Both the position numbers and the translations under genes were made by a program. DNA of 41,027 nucleotides. Origin: Welwitschia mirabilis (taxonomy: Eukaryota > Gnetophyta > Gnetopsida > Welwitschiales). Under the pieces are notes generated by a model. The model was not told the DNA's origin and ran no database searches. It saw only the letters and a list, made by a program, of their open reading frames with translations. The number at the start of each line of letters is the position of its first letter. Position 1 is the stretch's first letter. The DNA is taken from assembly GCA_051453625.1 (NCBI GenBank), contig JBOZIK010000001.1:90732115-90773141 (forward strand), read 5' to 3'. Shown here one piece after another: positions 1 to 11,082 of the stretch.

Positions 1-708
1 TGCAAGAGTGGAGTAGGCTTTATCCCAAACCACTATAAAGTTTTTATCTATGTGCACTTTGTTTTTTCTCAGTATTTGTTTAGAGTTAGCTTAGCTTTAG
101 TTGCAAATTTTAAAGATTTATTAAGTCAAAAAGAGGTGAATTTAAACTACCTTCTTCATCTCCCCTCTAGGGTTATTTTGATTCTACAATACACCCTTCT
201 CTAACTTATCCCTTTCTATATCTTTTGCTATTTTCCTGTTGCCTGCTATTCCATTCGTTTTTTAAATTCTTTACTCTCTATGATTCTATTTCTTTTAGAT
301 CTTTTGAATTTTATATTATATATTCTATTCATCCCATCACAACACCATTGGTCTCAGTCATCAACGTTAGAAAGTCATTCTAGTGGTTACTTCTTTGCAC
401 CAGTGGCAGTCCTCTATGGCTATGCTATGCCACAAAGAGGGGAAACATCATTAGTATGACTCCATCGTTATAGCACAACACAATTCATTTAGTGATGTCT
501 CAAGAGCAACAAGGCATCTCGTGCATGCTTCACTTAAACACAATGGGTCGTTAATCTGTAACAATAGCAGCACCAACAATCATGTTCCTTGCTTCAGTCC
601 ACATTCTTAGCATCCAGTCAATTAAATCAGATTGATAGCTCCATCTGTGTCTTTTGTATGCATTTTTTGTAGCATCTCAGAATGCCTCTGAAGAGGAGCA
701 AACTATAC
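1..708. other. No gene recognised
   Basis: This is AT-rich sequence with no long open frame on either strand and no protein match that I recognise. I saw no tRNA, rRNA or complete repeat boundary. It ends where the dispersed repeat shared with 39678-39969 begins. Confidence 0.5.
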
Positions 709-920
709 GATCAAAATTTGATGTTCCTAAATAAACATGGCATCATAAGTCATGCCATTTTCCCTATCCAAATCTTTCCTTGGGCTTGATATCACCCTTG
801 GGCGCCATATCCCCCTCTTGTTTGAGATTTCCCTTGGGTTTGATATCACTTGGGCTTTGAAAAAAATGTATATAATGTTATAAAATAAGAGGCTAAGGTG
901 AAAGAAAAATCCTAGCCCAA
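709..920 (-). repeat. Dispersed repeat, copy 1 (inverted relative to 39678-39969)
   Basis: Read on the minus strand, this block is colinear with 39678-39969 read on the plus strand. Shared landmarks, in order, are a GGGCTA segment, an AT-rich spacer, several imperfect copies of a 17-18 bp motif (GATATCAAGCCCAAGGG and variants), a GATTTGGAT segment, and a tail containing ATCAAATTTTGATC. The copies differ by many substitutions and indels, so they are old. The repeat class is not known to me; no LTR or TIR end was recognised. The plus-strand copy is about 80 bp longer. Confidence 0.6.
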
Positions 921-2181
921 GAAGACCAACTACGTTTTGACTTGTGTTAGTAGTAATCAGTGATTAAAAAGTCTGCGAAAGTAAAAAGTCGGTAATCTCA
1001 AAAAAAGAATCGGGTCATCGAGTCAGAGGCTAGTCGGCAAAAAAATCGGCTAAAAAAGTCGGCATTAAAAAAAGCATTAAAAAACATTTTTTTTGAATTT
1101 CAACAATGTAAGAACTATAGAAATCAAATTCTGTTATGAGCGTGAAGTTCAAGTACTCAAATTTCCACAAAATACATAAAGCCTACAAGGCATCACAACT
1201 GAAACTTCTAACACTCATGCACATTCATTCATAAAACTCATGAACAGAAGATCCAATCATGGTGTCTTAAATAGAAAATGGATCAAAACCTTAACTGAGC
1301 CTTCATAATGTTTTAAATAATTGTAACACTTCAATAGCAGTGCTTAAACATTGATATCATGTTAAAGGAATAATTGAGAAAGAGAGAGGAAGCCAACGTC
1401 CACTTTTTGGGGTTTGGGAGATTCATTGTGCTAATGTTTCTTGCCTAGAAATCCTTGTAGATTCTTGTAGAATAATGAGGCAGATTGGATGTTAGTCAGT
1501 AAAGGGAAGTATCTATATTTCCAAAATTGCTTAGTGTTTTGGAATGAGTATATTGGAAGCATATAATATGCTATTATATTATATAAGGTCTTTTATAGAA
1601 GCAGGCTTTGCATGTTGGACTGGAAGCACACAGAAGCATGAATACCAACATCTCTGAGAAGAAATAAAACCAGCAAGAAAATTAGAGCCTCCCATTGCTA
1701 ACTGTTGTGCTAGTGAAAACAGTTTATGCCAAGAGAGGATCTGTTCACTCGATAAATTTTCTCATTTTATTCCCCACATTTTTTCCATGAACTAATTAGT
1801 ACACTGATTCACTGATACAACAGTAAGAACACAAAGCGCCTTTAACTAGGCTGCCACACACAAGCTGAGTAATAACTCTGTGACAGAGAGTGCATACCAC
1901 AGTTAGACTAACCCATAACAAAAATCTCCCATAACTCATGGCTGGCTCAAACATACTAAAGATAACTATCTGCTCTCACAACATTGACATATGAGTGACA
2001 AAAGACAGAAGATAGAACTGCAGGCTGTGCAATGCAGAAGACACACACCTGAAGACAAGCTTCTCGGTCTCGGCTATGCAAGCACACAATGCTCACAGGC
2101 GGCAGGTTGCAGGCACACAATGCTTGCGGTCAAACGCTGGTTACTTCGTTGCTTCGCGCCAATGCACGAAATGATCAGAGC

Positions 2182-2241
2182 TTCGCGCCAGTAAACGGAG
2201 GTTCGTGCCAATAAACGGAGGTTCACGCCAACAAACGGAGG
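2182..2241. repeat. Three tandem 20-bp units
   Basis: Three adjacent 20-bp units run 2182-2201, 2202-2221 and 2222-2241. Each has the form TTCGCGCCAATAAACGGAGG with one to three changes, mostly at CpG positions. A partial related unit lies just upstream near 2153-2168. They sit inside the candidate hAT element, next to its CpG-rich right end. Confidence 0.75.
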
Positions 2242-2386
2242 TTTGCAGGTCTGATAGATTCGCGGGTTCGAGAATATAAATACGATCACGCAACTTTTTT
2301 GCTTTATATTGGGTTTAAACGACTAATCGCGTACAACCGGCCGCGACTCTCAAGACGACTGAGAAACAGTTGTTCACAAATTTTGA

Positions 2387-2402
2387 GGGCGACTAGTCGC
2401 CC
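2387..2402. repeat. 16-bp perfect palindrome
   Basis: GGGCGACTAGTCGCCC is its own reverse complement. It lies 34 bp inside the right end of the candidate hAT element, among other CGACT/AGTCG motifs. In hAT elements such subterminal motifs are commonly transposase binding sites; that role is inferred here. Confidence 0.7.
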
Positions 2403-2436
2403 AAGCGACGATCAGTCGCCGCCATTTTAAACAGTA

Positions 2437-5041
2437 CTAGTAATAAACCTGTCTTTAAAAACTAATGAAATCCTCATTTTGGATTAATTGAATCCAATGG
2501 ACTTCTCATAACAGAAAATTATACAAACATCCTGGATCACATCCTTTACTGTATCTTTTTAGAGAGGAGAACAGAATCCTCTATACCACATGATGTTAAA
2601 CCTTCAATGCTCTCAATCTCTTCCCAAAGCTTAGCTGATTATTCCTTCATCCAATCACCCAACACAAGCATCCTTATCCCACAAGTGTGTCCTAATGCTT
2701 CTAGAATCTTTTAAAAGGTGGATCAAGATGCAGAATTGTTTTCCTTCTGAAGATTTAAACCACGAGAATCGTCGGAATCGTAAGCAAGAATTGCAAACTT
2801 CAAAAAACACAAAAATATCACTAGTTTTTTAGTTTTTTAAATAGATATTAACATTTAATAGATTATAAAGCAAAAAAACAACTTAAAATGGTCAATATAA
2901 ACTAAACACACAAATATTTGGATTCATATAAATAATTTTTATCATTTGTTAAACAACTGACGTTTTATCATTTTGAAAACAATTGTGTCAGTTGTTATTG
3001 TACATGTGCAAAATGTGTTTTTCTCAAAACAGCAAATAAGAAAGAACAAAATCATGGAGAAAACAATAGGGAAAAGAAATAGAAAAGAAGAAAATAATTG
3101 AAAATTGAAATGATCAAAAGACAAAGTAGTGACATACTGACCTGCTTTCTATGTTACAGAAGTAGTGGAAATGTGTTAAAAGTGCGTTGGAATGAGGTTT
3201 TTCATGTTTTCTTCTATTGTGCAATGCCAAACAAAGTGGAATCCTGGAACCAAGGGAATCAGAATTCCACTTTAGAGCGATCTTGGCATTTGGAATTGCA
3301 ATTCCATTGTGATTAAATCATTTTCTCCCTTGAATCGCAATTCCGGAATTGCAAGAATCTCAAGTCTGAAGTGCTTCTCATTGGTATGGTTTCTAGACAT
3401 ACAAGGGCCCTTTTGTAATAGCGAATTTTCAATAAAAGAGCTGTGTTGATTGCTGTCATTTAAATTTATTGCAAATGTTAGAGGATCTCACATTTTCTAT
3501 TAATATTGCCATTTTCTGAAAGCTTTAGAATTATTGTAAGTCTGTTATTCTGACAGCTTATTGTCTTTTGCAATCTAATTTCAGCTGTTGTATTCTTGTT
3601 ACATTGTTTGTCTGCTTTATCTGCTGTTCATCTACGTTCGCTATTACATGCATGTAAACAACATGAACCCTAAGTCTTGTGCAAAAATTCAACTAACTGA
3701 CACCGAAATCAAAAAGTTACATAATCTTGTCACCATCTCTCTTATTAAACACTAGGTAGGGTTGATCTCATAGGGACAAAACTTTCAGCCTTACAAGGAT
3801 GACTTTGGAGAGTATTACCTCTGATTCTTTTGATGACAAGGATAAGGCAACGAGGAGTCTTTGTGGCATGCACATTCAGTGGAAGAAGACTTAGCTCCAT
3901 TAGACCTCCTTCCAAAATTCAAGCTGCTTCTATCTCTTCTCTTACAACCTTCTACCCCCTTACCAACCACCATAATGAAACAAATTTCCATGCTTAAATA
4001 TATGGTCTGTCAACCTGAACATCATAAGCCATGTTCTTTCCCCTTTATTTTTTCTTCTCATTACCAAAATTTGCAAGCACTTCAATCTCACCGTCCCTTC
4101 CTTCAAGAAAAAGTTAAAAATTGATGGCTTTCATTTGTGGAACTACCCTTATTCAAACACATATCTATGTCAATGATCTTTCTTCTTCCTTACCACTGAG
4201 TGGCCAAATTTTCAAACATCAAGACGGACTGACTTAAAGACTTGTCATTAAAGGCTTATCAGCTGAGTTACAGCTGGTCATCAGATAACACAATTCAGAG
4301 TAAATCCAGTTGCTCTCCTTCTTCCTCTTCTTCTGACAATTATTCCAGCTCTCGATTCTTAGTGTAGCTGTCATCGATGTTGTCTCTTTTTTCATACCCC
4401 CTGTGGAGAAAATATGTAGGACTGATGGACCTAAGGGTATCAACATCCATAAGTAATCAACTAGCATGAGTATAAGAAATATATGTATTATCAGAGTCAT
4501 TCATCTCTATCGGGAGAAAGGACCCTATGAATGGATGTGAGTTTCTTGAATCTTTGATAGAAATTGAAATGGGAAAATATGTGATTCTATACTAACTATT
4601 AATCATGCATATTGACAACTATAGATGATGGCGTAACAACTATCTATGACCTGTTTTTGTGCCTTCTGTGTGTCTAGGCTTTTGAAAATGAAAACAGCAA
4701 GTTCTTAAGAGATCTCAAGATGTCTATGGCAAAAAGTATCTTTGTGAAATGCTCTCTGTTTTTCTGAATTTCGAATAAACTAATTTTTTGCCATCTTTCT
4801 CAAAACACAAGAGCTCCACACGATCATTTCTTTGATGGCATACTCAATGAAATAACTGGCATGCATTTGATTATTTTTTAATAACAATTTTGGTGGTTGC
4901 ACACAAAAGAAAAACTCAGAGCTATTTACGTTGCCTTAGTTATAGGCATTCCAGGCTTTTGATTCAAATGAACTTTGTATCATAAATCTCATGTATCATT
5001 TGTATCGTAAATCTCATGTATCATTTCATTTCATCTTACAG
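2437..5041. other. No coding gene recognised; foldback cluster inside
   Basis: I see no exon that matches the missing 5' part of the downstream DHHC acyltransferase gene (its first two membrane segments), nor any other family. Short open frames here lack recognisable features. The only structured part is the palindrome cluster at 3223-3352. The last 60 bases hold two imperfect copies of an ATCTCATGTATCATTT unit directly before the exon at 5042. Confidence 0.5.
3223..3352. repeat. Nested inverted repeats and palindromes (foldback-like)
   Basis: AATGCCAA (3223-3230) is complementary to TTGGCATT (3283-3290). Inside it, AAAGTGGAAT (3233-3242) is complementary to ATTCCACTTT (3264-3273). Two perfect palindromes follow: GGAATTGCAATTCC (3292-3305) and GCAATTCCGGAATTGC (3337-3352). 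Together they could fold into a branched hairpin. It may be a decayed MITE or foldback element, but no target duplication was identified. Confidence 0.55.
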
Positions 5042-5288
5042 TTGGCAATGTTACTATGGAGTTATTTCTCTGTAGTGTTGACTGATCCTGGTGGCGTTCC
5101 ACAAAACTGGAAGCCGCATACAGATGAAGAGAGGGGAGAAAGCTTCCCTCTTACAACACCTGATTATGGAGTTGCTGAATTGGATTCACAGCCGCAAATG
5201 ATTATACATGATTCCTCTCCTCACAGAGTTCGTTACTGTAAAAAATGCAATCAATTAAAACCACCGCGTTGCCATCACTGTTCTGTTT
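5042..5288 (+). CDS. PAT exon: TDPGG motif and cysteine-rich domain
   Basis: The exon follows an acceptor ending CTTACAG and starts in phase 0 with residues LAMLLWSYFSVVLTDPGG, the end of membrane segment 2 and the conserved DPG motif. It continues with the acidic DEERGE stretch, then CKKCNQLKPPRCHHCSV of the zinc-binding cysteine-rich domain. It ends inside a Cys codon at a GTAAGT donor. An in-frame ATG at 4991 lies before the acceptor in intron sequence and is unlikely to be the real start. Confidence 0.9.
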
Positions 5289-5544
5289 GTAAGTGCTTTT
5301 TTGTTTTTATCCTGGACTATGGAGGCATATAGTGAAATTTTGAGACAGTCTTTTTGCTCATACCAGAACTATTTATTGCTACATGATCCAAGCGCCATCA
5401 TGATATAATGTGAGAGATTATGTCAAATTTAACCTTTTTTTTGTTTAAACTGCCATCATGTTTTATTGAGCATATTTTGAAGTTTACTAGCTACTTGTTA
5501 ACTGTGATTATAGTCTAATATTATTCCCCCCAATTAATTTACAG

Positions 5545-5636
5545 GTGGAAGGTGCATTCTCAAAATGGATCATCATTGTGTTTGGGTAGTAAACTGTGTT
5601 GGAGCCCGGAATTATAAATTCTTCCTCCTCTTCTTG
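5545..5636 (+). CDS. PAT exon with the catalytic DHHC motif
   Basis: After a TTTACAG acceptor, the first two bases complete the split Cys codon. The exon then reads [19 protein letters not shown] followed by [11 protein letters not shown]. It contains the catalytic Asp-His-His-Cys and the downstream NCVG-x-x-N-Y motif, all intact. It ends in phase 0 at a GTGAGT donor. Confidence 0.93.
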
Positions 5637-7722
5637 GTGAGTTAACTCCTCTTTTCAAGGTGCTGCTAACATATTTTGGGTCTGACTTGATATGATCAAG
5701 TTTGACATGTGCTTTCCTAGTGCCTTTCTGGTTGAAGCAGTACATTGTCAAGCTCATTGATGCTTCAATTTTATTATAAGGTATCTTCCATAAATCACTG
5801 GTTTAAAATTTTTTTAACAGGTGGTGCCCCAATTATTAACAAGTGTGTGGCAAGGCATGATTGTCTAGGTTAGTTTTGGGTAATGGATGAAAGATTGGAT
5901 ATCAAAGATAGCAAAGTAGGTTATTGTCAGAGGTTAGGTAAGTCAGATGTGAATATTTTTATTCATGTAATTTTCCTTTTCTTGTCCTTGGAAAGAAAAC
6001 ACACCCCATTTTTAGCATGAGTGGCTGAACTTGTGTAAGAGGGCAACTAAAATGTGGTAACAATCTTTTGAAAACAACACTACCTCCCTCAAGGCACAGA
6101 GTAGTTAAGTTTGTAATAGCTCCTAGAACATGCATATGGAATACTGGTGTAAGTTATTAATTGAAGGTAGATGTTAATAGAACAAAACAAAAGAAAAGGC
6201 TGGCCTCAGAAAAGGATGCATCTAGAGGGAGCAAGGGTGATTGCTAGAGTCCCTGCACCATTAATGGTAGCAGCTGTAGAGGTTTCCTAAGGAGGGATCT
6301 CCACTTGCAGCTAAGCAGGTTCTAAGGATGAAGTAAAGGAATGGTTGCTACTAAGAGCAGGTCCTTTTGCGCACACACGCACATGCACACAAATGATAAC
6401 AACACAATGAGACGCGGCTTATTGACTAAAATCATGTAATTCGGGACCTAATAAGTAATGAGACGATGTTTCAGTTTCGTTTTAAGCTCTGTCTTTTTAT
6501 GTTTTAGTTGTAAGCCACCTCGATATATTAGTTTAATGTAATGAATTGAAAAATGAATTTGAATCAAAGATGGAAACAAGTTTAATTGCATGTAAGGATG
6601 ACCGATGTGGTAATGGTGAAAAACTGAAAATAAGGTGTCTAGGGAAAATGGCAAGGCAAGGTAAATGTTTTAGGCAGTGACTTAGATTGAGGATGAAGGT
6701 GGCAGCATTGTACCACTAGTGGATGGTTGGGTGTGATCATAGGGCAATTGGTATTTGCCAAAGCCTAAGGATGTCCAAAGCATCAGGATGGAGGATTCTT
6801 GAATGATATGGTTGTTAGGGTCATTTGTGGCCTGAGGTTTGCAGTCAAGGGCAGAGAAGTGAGTGTTACAAAGATATCCAGCCAAAGTAGATCACAACAA
6901 TTTGGTCTTCTCTAGAAAAGAAGTAACACAAATCTAGATAAGAGGAAAATGAGGGAAATTACCAAAAGGCACATGCACAATACTCTTCAATTACCTATGA
7001 ATAGAGGTTACAAGCCAAGACAGACACCTCAAGCTTGGGTTTTCAATCTACAACCCTTACAGTGGAGAAGACAGCCTCCTCACAATTCCACAACAAATTC
7101 TGAAGCTGGCTTACATAGATGTACAAGTTTACAAACCCTAGAAACCCTAAATGAGCGCTAAAAGAGGTAGCTATCAACATACACATTCTAAACAATTAAC
7201 GAAGCAAAAAGAATTTATTTGTCAAAGATTTTGGTTGGTAAAGACTACTGAAGTTCAGCCAGACACAGGCAACCATCTTTTCAGGAATAATGCTGCAAAT
7301 GATAGTATTTGACAAGAATTAATGAATAGTACTTGACACCTTGTTATCTAGCTTTTCCCCTACTACATTAGTGCTTGGATCAGTTTTAGGAAAAATAGCT
7401 TCTAATTGATCTATCTCAACAAAACTATACTCAGTCTTCATCTGCCAGGTTTCATAGTTATTTCCATTAAACTTCTTTTACTCAATCCTCACAGGATTCA
7501 GCAGCATTAGCTCCTAGAAAGTAATCCTTTCTAAAAACAGCAAATAAGAACATGAACACAATAGATAAAAAGGGTACCCTGCATCCACAGAGCATTGCAG
7601 ATTTCTTTATTATTAAGAATGTCAAGGACACAGCTATCCTTAATAGTCAAATACAATCAACTCATGGCATTTCTTTAGCACACACTTCGTATGAGAATAC
7701 ACAACAGCGAAGCGAATAAACA
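5637..7722 (+). other. PAT intron, part upstream of the Copia element
   Basis: Non-coding intron sequence. Exact exon matches were not found, although a strong-looking acceptor (TTTTTTAACAG) occurs at about 5820 without a family-like exon after it. Around 6880-7170 there is LTR-like text (a GAGGTTACAAGCC segment and CCCTAGAAACCCTAAA), possibly a fragment of another LTR; no ends were resolved. Confidence 0.5.
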
Positions 7723-8056
7723 ATGCAGCAAAAGAACACAGAGACACAAAGAATAGGCTTCAAGCGAAGAATAGGCTTCAAGCAAGAATGCCTTACAGGA
7801 CTCTATCGATTCTCTGTCTCACAAACAACCCTCACATCACCATTAAATAGGCCAAGGGTTACAACTAATTAGGGCTACAAGCCAAAACCCTAAAGAGGGT
7901 GTCATCCCTCTCTTGACACATGTCCCATCTCTACCTAACACCCCCAAGGATGGTTTAAAATAGAAACCTCATCTTATAATATTAAAGTGGGGCCAACATA
8001 AAAAACATAACATTATGGCATTACAAAATAAATAATTTTGGCTTCACATATTAACA
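7723..8056 (-). repeat. Copia 3' LTR (left copy)
   Basis: On the minus strand the LTR begins TGTTAATATGTGAAGCC, immediately after the polypurine tract. It is colinear with 12307-12643 at roughly 89% over the part I could align. The far (left) end is set where similarity to the other copy fades, so it may be off by tens of bases. Confidence 0.75.
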
Positions 8057-8133
8057 TTCTCCCACTTGAAGACAAATTTAATACATCCTCAAGTGCGGCT
8101 TCAGAGATGCACTGCTTTCCAAGCTTGCTTAGA

Positions 8134-8406
8134 TCACATCTTCAAGTGTGTGCCATGACAACACCGCTGATGTTTATCTCCAGTAACAACCTTGGTTAAG
8201 AAATCTGCAAGATTTGCTTGTGTATGGATTTTGTGAACATCCAACTTCTTCTCCTCTAATGCTTTCTTGATGAAGTGGTACCTAACATCAATGTGCTTCG
8301 TCTGACCATGATAAGCAACATTCTTTGCTAAATGAATAGCAGTCTAACTATCACAATAAATCACATATTGTTGTTTCAACTCAAGCCAGTCCACTAAACA
8401 TTTTAG
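8134..8406 (-). pseudogene. Copia RNase H, C-terminal part of pol
   Basis: On the minus strand this reads YVIYCDSQTAIHLAKN, then TKHIDVRYHFI and LADFLTK, the characteristic end of Copia RNase H. The frame closes with TGA at 8134-8136 after KHQRCCHGTHLKM. One stop interrupts it (TAG for a Gln in CDSQTA, near 8344). The N gap at 8407 cuts the upstream side. Confidence 0.85.
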
Positions 8407-8719
8407 NNNNNNNNNNNNNNNNNNNNNNNNNNNNNNNNNNNNNNNNNNNNNNNNNNNNNNNNNNNNNNNNNNNNNNNNNNNNNNNNNNNNNNNNNNNNNN
8501 NNNNNNNNNNNNNNNNNNNNNNNNNNNNNNNNNNNNNNNNNNNNNNNNNNNNNNNNNNNNNNNNNNNNNNNNNNNNNNNNNNNNNNNNNNNNNNNNNNNN
8601 NNNNNNNNNNNNNNNNNNNNNNNNNNNNNNNNNNNNNNNNNNNNNNNNNNNNNNNNNNNNNNNNNNNNNNNNNNNNNNNNNNNNNNNNNNNNNNNNNNNN
8701 NNNNNNNNNNNNNNNNNNN

Positions 8720-9791
8720 GCATATGAAATATCCGGTCTTATGCAGACCATAGCATACATCAAGCGTCCGACGGCTGAAGCCTAAGGAACCGCTTCCATT
8801 CTTTCCTGTTCTTCTTCTGTTTTTGGGCAATCCTCTAGAGACAATGACTTGCTGATGGTGTTCCAACTGGTCAGCTATGTTAAAACGTAGTAATACTTTG
8901 CCACTGTAATCAAACTGACTAACCATAGTTTTCCACATGATATGTCCCTAAAAGTTTACATTCCAAGAATCTGTTTTGCAGGACCCAAGTCCTCAGTTGC
9001 AAAGCGTTTTCCTGTCTCCTTTTTCAGCCTCTTAATTTCTTGTATGTCATTTCCAGCAACAAACATATCATCAACATACAACAGTAAAATAACAATCTCA
9101 CTAGAAGCCTGTCCACGAAGATAAATACAGTAATCTACATCACTCCTATATTTTTGTTCCTACATAAAGCTATCAAATTTCTTATACCATTGCCTCGGTA
9201 CCTGTTTTAGACCATACAAACTTCTGTTCAACCTACAGACCACGTTCTTCTCCTTGGTTTTAAAACCTTTAGGCAATTTCATATAAATCTCCTTTTCAAG
9301 ATCACCATGCAAAAAAGCAGTCTTAATATCTAAGTGCTCCAANNNNNNNNNNNNNNNNNNNNNNNNNNNNNNNNNNNNNNNNNNNNNNNNNNNNNNNNNN
9401 NNNNNNNNNNNNNNNNNNNNNNNNNNNNNNNNNNNNNNNNNNCCAAATTCAAGACAACAACAATGGACAAGATAACACGAATAGAAGAATGTTTCATCAC
9501 TGGAAAAAAAAAATTTCGGTAAAATTAATACCTGGTTTCTGCCCAAAGCCTTTTACAATCAATCTTGTCCTATAATGTTCTTTTCTATTTGCCTCTTCCT
9601 TTATCCTGAAGACCCATCTGTTGGACAAAGGCATGTTTCCCAGCCGGCAAGGAAACCACATCCCATGTATCATTATGCCTTAAAGCATCTTCTTTTATTG
9701 CAGCATTCCACTTCTCTAAGTTAAGTGATGAAACAACTTCTTGATATGTCTTAAGTTCTCTTTTATCTGTGTGCAAAATATAATGTAACAA
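8720..9791 (-). pseudogene. Copia reverse transcriptase, frameshifted
   Basis: Minus-strand pieces in order: EKWNAAIKEDALRHNDTW (RT start), IRVILSIVVVLNL, LEHLDIKTAFLHGDLEKEIYM, RLNRSLYGLKQVPRQWYKKF, then LLYVDDMFVAGND with the catalytic YVDD box near 9075, and RFATEDLGPAKQILGM. At least two frame changes occur, one in an A/T homopolymer near 9507-9518. A 100-N gap at 9343-9442 falls between VLNL and LEHLD, which in the family are nearly adjacent. Confidence 0.87.
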
Positions 9792-10262
9792 CGAAGAATA
9801 TCTAATAGGTGCTCTATTTGGACGAGTAGACCTTCTTACCCAATGTGCAGCAGTATGAGTCTCTCCTTCATATTCACTTTCTGAAAGATCAGGTTGCTGC
9901 AGTTCAGGCAGATTGTTTTCGTCTCCATCATCCTCGTCATCAGGAGGATTACTCCCTTTACCATCTTAATCGTGATCTGGAATTTTAAAAGTCTTTTGCA
10001 AAGCTTTAGACTCAGGAACTTTATCCTTCTGGTTCTTTTCCAGTGACTTGTAAAATATATGTTGTTCACAGAAGACCACATTACGTGACCTGATCACTGT
10101 CTTGTCCACTAGATCCCACAACTTCTAGCCAAGATTGTGTCCTCCATAACCTAGAAAAATGCACCTGCGTGCACATCCATCCAGTTTTCTTGTGTTCTGC
10201 TAATGCACATATGTTTCACAGCCAAACACTTTCAAGTGAGAGAAAGATAGTTTCCTCCCACT
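9792..10262 (-). pseudogene. Copia linker between integrase and reverse transcriptase
   Basis: On the minus strand, traces read LKVFGCETYVH, then CIFLGYGGHNLG, SRNVVFCEQ, an acidic stretch and RRSTRP. This is the usual Copia order between the integrase core and RT. Stop codons and phase changes interrupt it. Confidence 0.75.
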
Positions 10263-10977
10263 TCACACGGACTCTGGTATCCCTCCTTGAAGTGCTAAAT
10301 GCGGTGACCTATTTATAAGATATGCAGTTGTGTTAGCTGCTTCAGCCCAAAGATGTTTTGGAACTCCAGATTGCTGCAACAATGAACGCAACCTTTCTAA
10401 AATAGTTCTATTATATCTTTCAGCCACTCCATTATTCCGAGGTGTATACGAAGGTGTCTTTGTGTGGACAATTCCATTATCTCTGCAAAACATCTCAAAG
10501 TCACGAGAGGTGTATTCACCTCTATTATCTGTCACCAAGCATTTAATTTGATAGCTTGGTTCATTTTGCACACTAGCATTAAATTGTTTGAAAATATCAA
10601 AGACTATCTTTTGAGGGAATCGGAAATAACCAAGTTTTTCAACTAAAATCATCAATAAATGTAACAAAATAAGACGCTCCACTCAAAGATGTCACTGTCA
10701 TAGGCCCAACAACATCGGGATAAACCAAATCTAACTTTCCAGTGCTTTTATTTTTAGAAACGAATTTCTTAAAGTTTACACATTTTGCTTTTGCAACAAC
10801 ACAATCCTTATAGAAATCTAAAGAAACAGAATCAAACTTTTGAAGCAAGTTTTTAGAACTCAGAACCTTCATGCCAGTTTCACTGAGATGTCCAAGTCTC
10901 TCATGCCAAAGAGACACGTCCTCATCACCAGCAATCGCAACATTGTGCTTTACTACGTCGACATGCAATGTGTTCAA
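10263..10977 (-). pseudogene. Copia integrase with pre-integrase domain
   Basis: Minus-strand translation gives SLWHERLGHLSE (zinc-binding His pair), GASYFVTFIDDFS, CLVTDNRGEYTS and NNGVAERYNRTILERLRSLL. The three acidic residues expected of the DDE core are present (PDV, TDN, VAER). The first Cys of the zinc motif appears replaced (YKDC). The core breaks into two frames around 10639-10682. The usual WAEA motif and ending follow in PKHLWAEAANTTAYLINRSP. Confidence 0.88.
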
Positions 10978-11082
10978 GGTTCCTTCTTTCTATCCTTGTG
11001 CTAGCACTATTGCACCTTTTGTTACCTTCCAACCACCTGTGCCAAAAAAGACTGAACAACCAGCAGCATCTAATTGACCTAC

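Larger units (their letters stand above)
958..2436. mobile_element. Candidate non-autonomous hAT-type DNA transposon
   Basis: The left end begins CAGTGATTAAAAAGTC. The right end, read on the minus strand, begins TACTGTTTAAAATGGC. Aligned without gaps over 24 positions these agree at about 16, as imperfect terminal inverted repeats. The flanks are GTAGTAAT at 950-957 and CTAGTAAT at 2437-2444, which is 7 of 8 identical and of the length hAT transposases duplicate. The left end fits the loose hAT terminal consensus YARNG; the right end misses at the third base. Both ends hold AGTCGG/CGACT subterminal motifs inside an otherwise AT-rich element. No transposase reading frame is visible, so the element would depend on a relative elsewhere. 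The assignment is inferred from ends and target duplication only. Confidence 0.5.

Noticed and set aside
4991-5041. ATG at 4991 as the start of the PAT protein
   Set aside because: It lies upstream of a good acceptor (CTTACAG), within a short direct repeat, and the residues it would add do not resemble the family's N-terminus.
5821-5866. Possible PAT exon after a strong TTTTTTAACAG acceptor
   Set aside because: The following codons do not resemble membrane segment 3 of the family and no donor follows at a sensible place; the family-like exon lies at 17349-17473.
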